Source: Gibbula magus
Lineage: Eukaryota > Mollusca > Gastropoda > Trochida > Trochidae
Reading direction: 5' to 3'
DNA: 64,000 nucleotides
Assembly: GCA_936450465.1 (NCBI GenBank)
Contig: OW388300.1
Span: forward strand, 16,629,266-16,693,265
Below are positions 49,300 to 60,914 of this stretch, piece after piece. How positions within the stretch are numbered: the first letter of the stretch is position 1; every line of letters begins with the position of its first letter. Position numbers and translations under genes: made by a program. Below the pieces are notes generated by a model. It had not been told where the DNA came from. It worked only from the letters and a program-made list of their open reading frames with translations, and did not search any database.

Positions 49300-51112
49300 T
49301 AGAGATAATAATATGAAACATGATATTGGTTAATGTTAATACATTCAGTAAGGGAGATTATCCTTCATGAAAACATTACCAACATGAACTACTTATTAAC
49401 AGGGGATATGATGCTGCTATAACATGACATTTATAACCACAACCTTACGTTCTTGGTACTGACACACATACTTGAGTATCATACTATAAACATATAAAAC
49501 CTATTTATAAAATAAAACACACATATACATATTTAAAACACCTTTCCCTGCATGTGGCGCTGAGGCGTTATGTCCAGCCGCCAAGGACTCTCATACGTCC
49601 AGAGAACATTCCTAATTAAACAATGACATAATTAACTGGCGGACATAACACATAAGAATATAGACAAGGACAGTTGTGCTCACACACTTCATAAGTAAGT
49701 GAAAAGTGTAAATACGTAAAGTGAACTAACCGAATCACATTCATACAACATTCATACAGAGAAAGTAAAAGAACGAAGTGTTTAAGCAGTAAGATATACG
49801 TTAATTTACCCTTATGTTTATAATATATTGTTGATTATAATTACCATTACAAGATGGCGACATGATCACCAAATCATCAAAGATTAACTTATACCGTATT
49901 CGCCGTAATAGAAGCCCTGGGGTTTAAAAATGTCTGTTTATATCCAAAAGAAAAAGAAACATCGATTTTATTTCAGAGTTTTAATCAAAATAAATGTAAA
50001 GAATGGTTAAATGTCGCAGTTTATTATTTGTATCACATTTCAACCAGTACTAATACACAATTTGCAATGGCAATTGAAACTAATTAAAACTCACGAAGAT
50101 ACATTGAGTAATAGAATCCATCATCTTGTCGCGTCATTACTCTTGTCCAATGAAACTTTAGTTTGCTAGGAATCTAAATATGACCACCAATGAACGGCAG
50201 CATAAACACAGTCAGCTGATAAGCACATGGTGCAGAACGATTATGTAAACACTATTTCCGGGTCATGATATTGTTTATTTATATCACCGTGACAACTACA
50301 CGTGAACAAAATAACGTTCATGACAAATTCGCAGTCAGTGTGCTAGTGTCATCTTATTTGTGGGAAATCTTCCAAGAGAGTTGAGCAAGACATTTTCCTG
50401 TTTCTTAAAACATGGCGGTTGCATAAAATGTGTAGTGACTGATCGCGATCGTTACAGACATTCAAGTCGCCGGGGGACTGGAAATATCATGTACCTTACA
50501 CTTTACTGGACATAAGAGGTTGATAGCAAGATTAAAAACTCTTCTTCAATGAAACATCAGTGAGATAAGTCGATACAAAAGATGGGCGTTTATTAGGGGT
50601 CATTTTCCGCGAGTCAAGAATGGCTTAGGGGGGCGTTTATTAGGAGAGGGCGTTTATTAAGATGAATACAGTACTGACAATTAATCATATTTGAGATATA
50701 AGATATAACTTAACATAGATAAGTTACTTTGTCATACAAATAATGATAGATTAGCAATTATTTATAACTAACCTGATATTGTTGTCGTTTGTTTTGTGCT
50801 CAGTGCTGTGATCAGTGATCTGTGCTGATGTGGCGGGCGCGTGAAATCAACAAGGTCGTGCATGTGCAGTGATTCGAATTAGCCAATGGGATTGGGTTAG
50901 AACACATGAAACAGATTGACAGTGACATAGACTTGCCCAACCTCCCTTACTTATATAAAGACTCCAACTAGGATATAGATTTAAGGCTACAGATACTATG
51001 CTTATTGCTAACTAAAATACTTAAATGAAACACTTAAAAACACATGAAATAAAACTAAACACATTATATTTAAACAAGTTTATAAACAGTTAAAAGTTAT
51101 ATACACATCAGA
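49300..51112. mobile_element. ~1.8 kb insertion specific to block B
   Basis: Block A reads GTACTGCTTATAAAG without interruption at about 37030. In B the sequence GTACTG is followed by TGTAGAGATAATAATATG..., and about 1.8 kb later ...ACATCAGA is followed by ACTGCCTGCCACTTTATAACG, where homology resumes. This suggests an insertion with a 4-bp ACTG duplication, although the right flank is imprecise. No coding frame, LTR pair or tail was recognised. A smaller MITE is nested inside (49894-50671). Confidence 0.6.
49894..50671. mobile_element. 778 bp MITE with GTATTC ends, nested
   Basis: Starts CCGTATTCGCCGTAATAGAAGCCC and ends GGGCGTTTATTAAGATGAATACAG, imperfect inverted repeats flanked by TA on both sides. 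The right end holds three variants of GGGCGTTTATTAGG. No transposase frame was seen. Confidence 0.65.
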
Positions 51113-51738
51113 ACTGCCTGCCACTTTATAACGCGGTATGCATCGGAAAATATCTGACATCTAATGCCTCCAAGCTCGCAAATAATGTTCAAATATGAAT
51201 AGTATTGTTGAAGCGACAGAGTCCATATTCAAGTAAAAGGCGAGTCAAGAAGTTTAGACATCTGCACTGGTTTCTTCTTCACTGACTTTGACATTGTTTA
51301 CCAGGTTTGACATTTACTGACAGTTTTATAATGAGAGTTTCCTGAAATAGGCGCCAGCATGTTTTCTGTCGGTCAAATGTACGAGTCGTAGTGATAGGCT
51401 GCTATTTATATGCAAAGCCACCATTTTGAATGGTTGGTTGAAGCATTGAAAGACTTTATTGTACTGTTGAAGCAGATTATTTGTTGATTAGGTACTTATC
51501 CATATATCAGACAAAAAAAAAACAGAATAATAAAATTCGATGAATATTCTTAGGAACGGTTTGAGAGATATCCTAGAAGTTTCCGAGACATATTGTGTAC
51601 CAGGACTGAATTTGTAAAATTGTAGAAACATTGAAAGTGGCCAATCAGTGATAAGAAGACATTATGTTCTATCAAAAACATGATAAAATTGCTTTATGTC
51701 GAAAGTGGGATATAACTAGCGTTGTTTTCACATTACAA

Positions 51739-51870
51739 TTAAAGGCGCTGTAGCACGATTTTCTTAGTAAACCATTTACCATCAAACTGCCATTTTTAGT
51801 CTGTTTAGGTAGATTAGGTCACATGCGAATTTAGTTCAGGCATGATTGGTCATTCCTAAATAATGAAACA
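51739..51870. mobile_element. Left part of a TTAA-type MITE, block B
   Basis: TTAAAGGCGCTGTAGCACGATTTTCTTA is the best-preserved left terminus of the family in the window. It corresponds in position to 37651 of block A but has lost part of the interior, including the AATGAATTCACATGG segment. Confidence 0.75.
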
Positions 51871-53096
51871 GTTATTGTTTAGTATAAATTCAGTGAAATG
51901 TAGGTCCTTAAATGGTTAGAGTTATGTGATATAAAATGTGATAACAATTTACATTATTAATTGACAAGTGCCGATCACTATATCTCCCTGCAATGCTTGC
52001 GATTTTCATTAGTTTTGCAAATATATATATATATGTTTATGCATACTTCAGTTTTTCACTGTGACGAATAGACAGAAGAATATATGTCTTGGTCTTTAAA
52101 AGTTATTGAACTCCTACTGGCATTCAAGACACTAAAGTTGACTCGATATTCTTGCCTCTCGCGTATATGGTAATGGAAAGTTTTGTTTTATAAATATGTA
52201 ATGGATTTCCGAAAATGGCAATGTGCAATTATGCACTGAATTGATAGATATCTGCTAATCCACTTTCACACTGGTTTTGAATTGATAATTTATCAATTAA
52301 CTAACGTTTCAATTTGAGGTGTACATCGAAAAATGTTTCAAACGCTATGAGTTTATGAAGGCAGCGGATGAAAAAACACACCCACACACTCAGTATTTAT
52401 GCTTAGCATCATTTAGAAGCATCAGTTGATAATTGGTATTCAAGAGTGGTCCAAAATGCTGATCAAATTGTGCATAATTTTCGAGACTACAACTCAAGAA
52501 TATGTTTGCTGATATTGGATTTCCCTTCACACCTATCAGTACTTCAACAAGATCTCTGTCTGTTTGAATGGATGTTTTTTTTTCTTTGAGCCCTGACCTA
52601 GACTATGCAATGTCAGGATAATAAATGTTAAAATAAATAAATGTATACATCAGCATGTCTTTGTTAATATAAGACGGAGACTTATGATTAAATCTTCAGG
52701 ATGACATTATACCACAATGTTATAAAATGGCCCCTACATATTGAATATCCAAAGTAAAATTATAGAATGCAACTAAAACAGTTTATTTAAATTACTGTTG
52801 AGGTGGTATATGATTTTATTGAGAAACATACAACTTATATCATCTAATAGTTAAGTAAGTGACTGGTTATCATGGTAAAGCGTAGCTATATATTTGTAGA
52901 GAAATGGTCCGACAGACAGACAAAAAGCTATACACAGAGCGTTGTAGTGGTAACAAATAGATTATACACTGATTTGAGAAAGTAAGATCGTTCGTAGGTA
53001 GCTTTAACTGCTTCCGCAGAGTAGACAAATTGATATAAATTCAGAAGTAATTTAACTCATATTTGTGACATTTATGAGGTTATTATTTTTTAAGAA

Positions 53097-53183
53097 TTTG
53101 TGATAGAATGTCGATATCCAAACTTCTATAACGAATGTATCAATAGCAGGAAAAACAGTGGTGATTAATCCCATTACACAAAA
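53097..53183 (-). repeat. 87 bp block inverted relative to block A
   Basis: Reverse-complement partner of 42522-42608, with four mismatches. Just to its left TTATTATTTTTTAAGAATT also matches the reverse complement of about 42395-42415, so the rearrangement involved more than a single simple inversion. Confidence 0.95.
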
Positions 53184-53559
53184 TGGATACCATATCGAAT
53201 GATACAAATGTCACAAGTAACAGATGTCCAGATATTTAGACACTGACGGCTGTCTAAATATGCAAATCATCATTAAAAGGCTCCCACAAATATTCATATT
53301 GCATAACTTAAAGGTAAACTTTGTAATGATAATGAGAACAGGCAATACCAACGTAACATATGTTACTTACCTCCCTTGGATAATCTTCAATTTGTATAAT
53401 GAACAATATGTATTATGTTCACGTTTACAATCAACGCGACGTCATCGCCATTGCTTAGCGACAGAGCAGCAATGTTATAACGTCGTCATAACTCGCTCAA
53501 TTAAAGCAATTTTGGAAGTAAAACACCATATTTCCGCCGACAGAAGCATATAATAAACA

Positions 53560-53726
53560 GAATATTTTGTGTTTCAAGTGTGATATCACTCATCACTCAT
53601 CTCTCATCTTGTGACGGGGTAAGGCCAATATGTTCACTCGTGGCTGCGCCACACGTGAAAATATCGGCTGAACCCCATCACTCGATGAGAGAAAAGTGAT
53701 ATCACACTGAAAACACCAAATATTCT
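53560..53726. mobile_element. Foldback element, block B copy
   Basis: Same arms as 42958-43102, with a longer loop retaining ATGTTCACTCGTGGCTGCGCC. This loop motif is shared with 14006-14156. Confidence 0.85.
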
Positions 53727-53784
53727 CAATATATCACTGTAATGGGTCATACCGGTATAAAGAAAAGATGCCAGATTTCTGCCA

Positions 53785-55265
53785 TGACAGGAATATGACG
53801 AAATTATTGGATTGCCGCAGCAAAATAGTAAAATTTGATCGACGTGATGGGATCACATAGTAGCCATTTATCAATCAGCTCTCCTGACTAACACTCTTAA
53901 ACGTGCCCTGGTTTGTATGGCAGATAGTTTATTGAAATAGTGTGGCTGTACAATGCACCCACTACACACATGTACTTTTTCTACACAGACGGTATATGGT
54001 ACTACACAGAAACGGCCGTCATTTTGAATATATAAGCATTACACACTTGTTTCAGATATGTTTTCTAGACAAATATTCTGCACGAAAAACATAAGTAATC
54101 GAATCTTCTTTGGGAATGAATGAACATTTACCACAAATCGCAATAAATTACTTTGGTTAAAACACCAACATGTAAAAGGTATGATGAAGCAAGGCCACTG
54201 TAAATGAGAAATGGCAGAACACCATAAGTTTGGGGATTACATGAATGCAAAAACATATACATGCAAATCATTAGGTTTTTGTGATTGCATTGACAGTATA
54301 TGATGCTGTTGACAAAACGAAAACAATTTATAAAAAAGGCATATGTGATAAGCCCATATGTCGGTGGAGTCTAAACAAAACATATTAAGAATATATTTCA
54401 GTTGTGTAAAGATGATCTCTTCTGTGGTGCCACAGAAACAAACAAAAGGGCAATGATCATAGTGGACTTTGATGTCTGTAGTTTATGTTGGAAAAGGGTT
54501 CATGAATACTATAAGTGCATTGAACATAATTTGTCAGTGTCACACTGTGATTCTTCGAACATTGTTATGAACCTTACACAGGATTTCTTTAATGTCAATG
54601 TAATGATTAATAAAATTGTTTTATACCAGATATACGCCATTGAAGGAATATGACGAATTGAAAGGATTGCCTCAGCGAAATAGTCAAACTTGATGGACGT
54701 GAAGGGATCACATAGTAGTCATGTATCAATAGTAGCTCTTGTGGCTAACACTCGCAAGGCGTATTCTAGTTTGGCATGTATGGCAGATAATTCATTGCAA
54801 TGCTATTGGGTCCCAAAGCACAGTTTGTCTACATACATGTATACACGCATTGAAAGAGTATAAGGTACTATACAAAGACGATGGCTTCTGAGTAATTATC
54901 TGCGTTTTCACACATATGCACAATTTTTATTGACTAATAACTGCGGGAAAAACATAAGTAATCCCATCTTCTTTGGGAATAAATGAAAATTAAATGAAAC
55001 ACCGGCAGGCTATAGATATGGTGAAACAATGCCACTGTAAATAAGGATTGTCAGAACACTTTCACATGTCCATCAATCTGGGGAATACATGAATGACCAA
55101 ATAACCGAATGAGCCAACCTTTTAAAACGTGGCAAATGCATGCAAAATCATTAGGTTTTTAAAATTGCATTAAATTATCTGATCTCATTTGCAAAACAAA
55201 AACCAATTTATAAAAAAGTGTGATGTAAGATATGTGAAAAGCGTATATGTAGGAGGAGTAAAAAA
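53785..55265 (+). repeat. Ancient two-unit tandem duplication inside block B
   Basis: Counterpart of 43165-44700: units at 53785-54420 and 54640-55265 carry the same anchors, including GGGATCACATAGTAG and ATCTTCTTTGGGAAT. A minus-strand reading around the first anchor (LLCDP.TSIK..YFA.AI) is shared by all four units, but two of them have stops beside it. Confidence 0.85.
54402..54653 (+). other. Cysteine-containing open frame, doubtful
   Basis: The frame encodes CKDDLFCGATETNKRA then VDFDVCSLCWKRVHEY. The block A counterpart (43794-43920) is open over the same stretch and then diverges. In A the stretch ends at a consensus donor (AATACT|GTAAGT), preceded by a possible acceptor GTGCCACAG; in B the donor GT is AT. 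A diverged third version appears at 63765-63830. However, all six differences between A and B within the shared frame change the amino acid, so purifying selection is not supported. A real exon under relaxed or diversifying selection is possible but unproven. Confidence 0.2.
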
Positions 55266-55887
55266 AAAATATATTTTGAATTAATTTTGTTGTGTAATGT
55301 TTATCTTTATGTATATTCTTGCATGTGAAAACTTAAATCTTAACTTTACATCTGTATTGTTTACTTCAATGCAAATACTAGACACTACAGTCGGACCATC
55401 TTGAGTTCATTTTTGAATATGCAAATTACGAAAGTCTTACATGAACATAATTCTGGCCACCAAAAGATGACTGGGTACGGTGTGCTATCGTTATATTGCT
55501 GGCCATTAGACACTCAACACAACATGCCCAATTATACATATCAAGAGGACCTTTTCTGTAAAGGGCAACGTCTCAATCCAAACACATATGTTCCCACAGG
55601 CTTTTAACCAGATTTTCCTTTCCTGGGCTCTCTTGATGTTGTCAATAGCATGCCACTCGTCAATGTTAACATGTTAGTCAGGGTGACTAGTTTAGCGTGC
55701 TTTGTCTCTTCTCATTATCAGCAACAATCGATGGCACATTGAGCCACGGTTTTAACATGCTAGGTAAGTGAACTCAAAAGCTATGTTAACTGAACATGAA
55801 TAAAATCACATCGACTTATATTCCTATTCTTTAAACTTTAAAGTAGATAATTTTAAGATATCATGTTCTCCTATACCTTACGGGTTA

Positions 55888-56433
55888 TGAAAGGCGCTGT
55901 AGCAAGACTTTCTTACTGAATTAAAGTGCTCCCACAAAAAGATAAATAAGTGTAAGCAGTGACTAAACACTTATAAATTATTTTTAAAAAGTTCTAAAAC
56001 GAATACATATGGTTTGGTTAAGCCATGTGAGTCAATTTCCCATTGAGCAGCCAATTTCATGGTTTTTCTCATTAAAATGGCCTTTCGAAGGTTTTTCACA
56101 TGATCTGACTGATGTAGCGATATCCTAACCACTCTGAGTAGAGTTTTAAATATGGTACAATGATGGAATGGTAAACTATCTTTCTCACTGAACTTAACTC
56201 TCAATTGTCATGAGAGCTACAAATCTCACTGAAGAGTTCAAAACCACTGTCACACTATTATATGTCACACTATTTTCTTTGAATATGGTTGGCCGTGTTC
56301 TATGGATACAGCTTACCGGGTCATGTAATGAGATGTTTTACTGATTAACGTACCAATATATTGTATGTATTTATTATAAATGGCAAATTAGAGAAACATG
56401 ATATGTAAAAAAACTTACTACAGCGCATTTTAA
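55888..56433. mobile_element. Complete GCTGTAGCACG-family MITE, block B
   Basis: Left end TGAAAGGCGCTGTAGCAAG, right end CTTACTACAGCGCATTTTAA. Orthologous in position to the block A element at 45276-45810. Confidence 0.8.
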
Positions 56434-57828
56434 ATATGATATGTGTGATGGATTTTGTTTAAGTAGGATAAATACTATCAGTAAATTCGTGATATTTAGC
56501 ACGATACATACACTGATCATTGTTTATTGTAATTTCTTGAAATTTCTTTCTCAAAACTCTCTGCATTTACCTTAATGGCTATTTACCGTGTTCTTATTTA
56601 TCAATTTTTATTTAACTAGCCCGTTTTTTGTAAATCTTTACTGAGATGACATGAACATCACAATCGAATTTGTTATCATTTTTGTGTTGTGTAACACGTT
56701 ATTGGTCTTTTTTCCTTGGTTTATCAAGTTACTTGGCCAAACGATGGGATTTAATTGATAATCAGGTTAAGGAAGTGTGCAATGCCTTCAAATCCATTAA
56801 GCATGAGTATTGTTGTTAAATTTATCATAGTGAAATGTTCCCTTGAATTATTTCTTTCTGTGGTTCAACTTTGGGAAGTTACAATCAACACTTTTGTTTG
56901 ATTTTATCACACAATCACTATACTTTATCCGTTGATAAAACAGATAAGCTTGATTAGTTTATTAAAGTGTCAGACAAGTGTCTAATCTACATTGACCTAT
57001 GAGAAACATAATTCTTAAAAAGTGTAACAAAACATAACCTAACACTTGACATGATACTTCATATTTTCAGATCAAATTACACAAGCAAATTTGAAAGCCA
57101 TTATTATTAGACAGCTGCAATGATTGGTAAATTGTAAAACATAAGAATATTCATGAGAGTGCTAAGCTTCCTGTCCATAACATTAACACTGACATAACAT
57201 GCCGTTCAAATTATGATCACACCATTAACATTTTTGTGAGAACATGATACAGATTAATTAGATGCAGGGTTCAAGACTATAGTAATAGTTGTAGTAACAT
57301 GCATAGTTCCGGTCAAATTTTTATACATATCCCCAACTTTACTGGAACAGCCAACCCACACTAAATTGCCTTCCCTTTCATGAGATAAATAACTGTTAAA
57401 TTATAAGACAAAACAAAAGGGATAATGTCTGTGTAAGATAGTGCCTGTGTAACATACAAGCGTGTACTTAATTTCAGTTACTTATTGTCCCAAATCTCTT
57501 TTAGGTCAATAAAGAACAATAAAAGTTGCATGTCATGACACATCATAAACAAATATAACCAGCACAGTCTCCATAACTATTGTGCTATTGTCCCCCTGGT
57601 ACACATTGTCTACATGTGCCTCACACTACTGCATGTAAGTATGTTGAGTGTAGATAGGTTTTTGCTCTATCTATCTCTTCGGATGCTGAGTGGAGCTCAG
57701 TCTTTAGAGTTTCATTGCTGGAGCATTGCTACAGAGACATATATATATATATCAGTAAAAATTCACATCAAAGCCTTTAATCTCTCTCATTCATTTCACT
57801 GAGAAAACGTAGTGTTTATTTGAATTGC

Positions 57829-59345
57829 AAATGAATATGAATGTAATTGTATTGAATTAGAAAAGCCTTTAATAATAATATGTGATATTACAGACTAATC
57901 TTAAATACGACTGAATAAGAAAGAGACATGTAACATGTGAGACAAGAAGAAAAGAAGAATCCATTTAGAAGTGTATGTGAACAATTTGATGGACATACTT
58001 CTACACTGTAGTATTATAAATGCCTTGTCTTCACAATAACTAACAACCTCTAACATGGGTCCCTTGGCAATAATTAGTGCATCCATTTCCTGTTTAGCAT
58101 GAAGCATACGGGGATTTCTGTGATGAATGTTTTTTTTTATATCTACCATGACAACTCCATTCTAAAGGTGTCAGATATTTACTTACCCAATAAGACACTA
58201 TAAGAGAATACTGATCTAAATGATATCCAAGGTAATGGCCACTAGATCGAAGTTACTTTCAACAAATGCACATTCCAGTGTAACAAGAAACATTTACATG
58301 CAAAATTGGAAGTGGATGACTAGCAATCAACTTTTTTCATTTCTTGGAGAAAGCATTGAACCCATTTCAATATTGATTATCAACGCTGAAATGTACAGGC
58401 CAATACAATAGACCGCATGGGCAGTGTCAATACGCCATTTTACACAACATACATGATACAATACGTTCAATAATATTGTCAATTAACATTGTGTTCCCTG
58501 TTTAACGAACTGACGGTTTTAATCCAGGTAATATAGGAACCTTAAATAAAATGTCTCGAAAATTATTCTCGCTAAACAACTGTTCCGTGGTGTTATTTAA
58601 AGTGTATTTTGCCAGAAACCAGCAGGTCACAGGTTCGATTCTATGTTTCGACAAACACTTTTGTGAAATGTGATTGGTGTTGATACTCGAAAAAGCATGT
58701 TCACTTAGATTTGAGCAATATAAATGTTTGAAGACATTACTTTGTTACAAGAAGCATCATATCAAGTGTACGTGGTCATATGTTCATTATGAATACCCGG
58801 TGTTCATGATGAATTCCCAATGAATGATGATTCATTTTCAGGACGACTTTCAACTGTAACCAACTCGTGCGGATACACAGGGTATGACTGTTTCATTTCC
58901 TTCAATAGTTTTAGCCATTTGATGGTATGATTATGAATATGGAACTATCAAACAACGTGCTCAAGTCAAAGCTTGCATCATACAGCCTAAAGATGTGCCA
59001 TGATAACTCAAAAATGAACTCTCTGTAGTTATGACTATCTTCTTTGTACCAAAAATATGGAAATAATGAAATTGACTACTTCATGTCTTTAACGTACAGG
59101 CCAACAGTCGAGACTTTAAGTAGTAAGCAACGTCAGTACAGCTATGTCACCTGATTTTAAAAATGTCTTTATGTCTGTTTGATACTCAAATTAGTATACA
59201 TTAATCAGTAAAAGTACAGATAGTCTTTTATTATTAACAGTAATGATCTACTGTAGTACGCAGAGATGACTTACTTTCAGCTGTTTCAACATGTATGCTC
59301 AAATCAAAGATGCCAAGCGGTTAGAACAATTGATAAGAATACTTT
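57829..59345. other. Unassigned sequence right of block B
   Basis: No gene recognised. At 58842-58881 a 40-nt segment bounded by CATTTTCAG and GGTATG is open in two frames (LSTVTNSCGYTG in the phase matching the 39881 exon), an isolated exon-like pattern of low weight. At 58590-58640 CAGGTCACAGGTTCGATTCT contains a good Pol III B box but no convincing A box, so only a possible SINE relic. Confidence 0.45.
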
Positions 59346-60530
59346 ATCAATCAATCAATCAATCAGTTTATTATTGCATGTAGGCCACAGGCCCATATAC
59401 AAAATAATTTGGTACACAACATATTTACAATATGAACAACATACATTACAATGAATTTCTTCTCAATACGAGTGCATGGTGGATAAATAGGGCTACATTA
59501 TATTGTACTGTGGATGATGTACAGGAGAGTATTGAATACAGTTTTGTAATATTGTTAAAGGAATGATGACATTGTGGGAAATACAGTTGCCTTAAATCTT
59601 TATATATAGGACAAACAAATAAAAAGTGTAATTCATTTTCTACGATACTACAAAATGGACAGAGTCTTAGGGTTTTTAATATACATGAGTATATTCCTTG
59701 ATCAATGGATAAATCATTTAGGCCAAGTCTGAAGCGCATGAAGACATTTCTGAGAGTTTTATTACATAGGTTAAACAGATATGACTCGGGTTCTAAAACA
59801 GATTTAAAATTGCGATAACAATCATATCGTTAACTTTCATGCAAAGATGAGTGCCAGTCTTGTTTAAAATATATCGATTGCCCTTGCACGAACATGTTTG
59901 ATAAATGCCTTAACGTCACCAACTGTTTGGGATAACCAAACGAATCCGTAGCCATATGTAAACAACATATTACGAATACCTGATGCCCAAGTACTTTTAC
60001 CCATATTATCAAGATGGACAGTCATATTGTAGGCTTTTTTGGGCAGGCGATGTTCAGGCATATTTATTATTTTACATAAAAACCTTAAACAACGGCAATA
60101 ATACATTATGTACAAAGGGAATCTCCCGCATTCACCGTACACCATATTACTCGGGGTAGACATACCAACATTTAAAAACCTTTTGCAAGCAAGAAGGTGA
60201 ACCTTTTCAATTGAATAAAATTCCCTGTAACCCCAAATTTCAGACCCATAGAAAAGAATAGGTTGTACTTGGGAGTCAAACAATTTGAAAAATATATTGG
60301 GACCAACTACGCCCAACTTGGGTAAAACAGAGAGCAACTGAAGTAGGGCCCTTTTAGCTCTACATGCCAAATTGATAGTAGATTTATTCATATTTAGTGT
60401 GTGTGTAAACAATATCCCAAGATATTTATATACATTGACAACAGTCATACGTTCACCTTTAAAATACATTAAAGAATGACATATGCTTCTCAAAAGACAA
60501 ACACTCTCCCTTTAAATGAGGTTGCCAAAC
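59346..60530 (-). pseudogene. 5'-truncated LINE with reverse-transcriptase C-terminus, relatively young
   Basis: Reading the minus strand, the thumb-region motif NVYKYLGILFTHTLNMNKS leads into ACRAKRALLQLLSVLPKLG, then FFKLFDSQVQPILFYGSEIWG, all in one 209-codon frame. After one frameshift near 59870 and one stop (TAA) near 59835, the frame continues into the C-terminal Cys/His motif LCPFCSIVENELHFLFVCPIY. This order is typical of ORF2 in several invertebrate LINE clades. The 3' UTR contains ATATGGGCCTGTGGCC and ends in an (ATTG)n tract (TCAATCAATCAA on the plus strand). The catalytic FADD/YADD region is absent because of 5' truncation. Having only about two lesions over some 350 codons indicates recent insertion. 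Confidence 0.9.
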
Positions 60531-60554
60531 CTGAACTCTTCTAGAAGGACATGA

Positions 60555-60910
60555 CATATATCGCAGTGTACATTGTCCAAGTAGCATGCTGTAATCCATG
60601 TTATTACTAGCAGCGACATAATAATCCAATGCGTATGACATCATAGCTCACGGTTTGACAATGATTAGAGAAAACAGAAAATGCACCACAAAATAGTTCA
60701 AGCAGTGAAACAAGTTTGAACGAAATGTGTTTGACATTCTGACAAGTGTTTAATTACCCGATGAAATGTACGAATCTGATGAACGAATAATAGGAGTGAC
60801 TGATTGATATAATGATGAAAATAACAGTTCATGTCTCGGGTACATGTATCATTGCATTAGTTTATTACTAGTTGTGGACATAATAATCCAAGGGTATTAA
60901 ATCGTAGCAA
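60555..60910. repeat. ~255 bp spaced direct repeat
   Basis: 60590-60650 (CATGTTATTACTAGCAGCGACATAATAATCCAA.G.GTAT) recurs at 60855-60905 (TTATTACTAGTTGTGGACATAATAATCCAAGGGTAT). The first copy adjoins the 5' end of the LINE at 59346-60530 and the second adjoins the 3' end of the next LINE. Confidence 0.7.
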
Positions 60911-60914
60911 ATAA

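Larger units (their letters stand above)
48238..57828 (+). repeat. Segmental duplication, block B
   Basis: Collinear with block A apart from three differences. The left 0.9 kb is a mosaic in which pieces equivalent to 34895-35240, 33930-34100 and 34545-34680 follow one another before joining the 36889 homology. A ~1.8 kb insertion occupies 49300-51112. The 3.6 kb that carries the candidate first exon in A is replaced by about 330 bp (52763-53096) with no match in A except the edge of the inverted block. B lacks the 905 bp tandem expansion. Confidence 0.9.

Noticed and set aside
49894..50671. LTR retrotransposon inside the block B insertion
   Set aside because: No pair of direct long terminal repeats, primer site or coding remnant seen; terminal sequences are inverted, as in a DNA element.
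53224..53553. 109-codon plus-strand open frame
   Set aside because: The block A counterpart differs by frame-changing differences and the frame runs into a MITE-like region; no motif recognised.
58842..58881. 40-nt exon between TTTTCAG and GTATG
   Set aside because: Open in two frames by chance length, no paralogue in blocks A or B, and no neighbouring exon to splice to; kept only as a remark.
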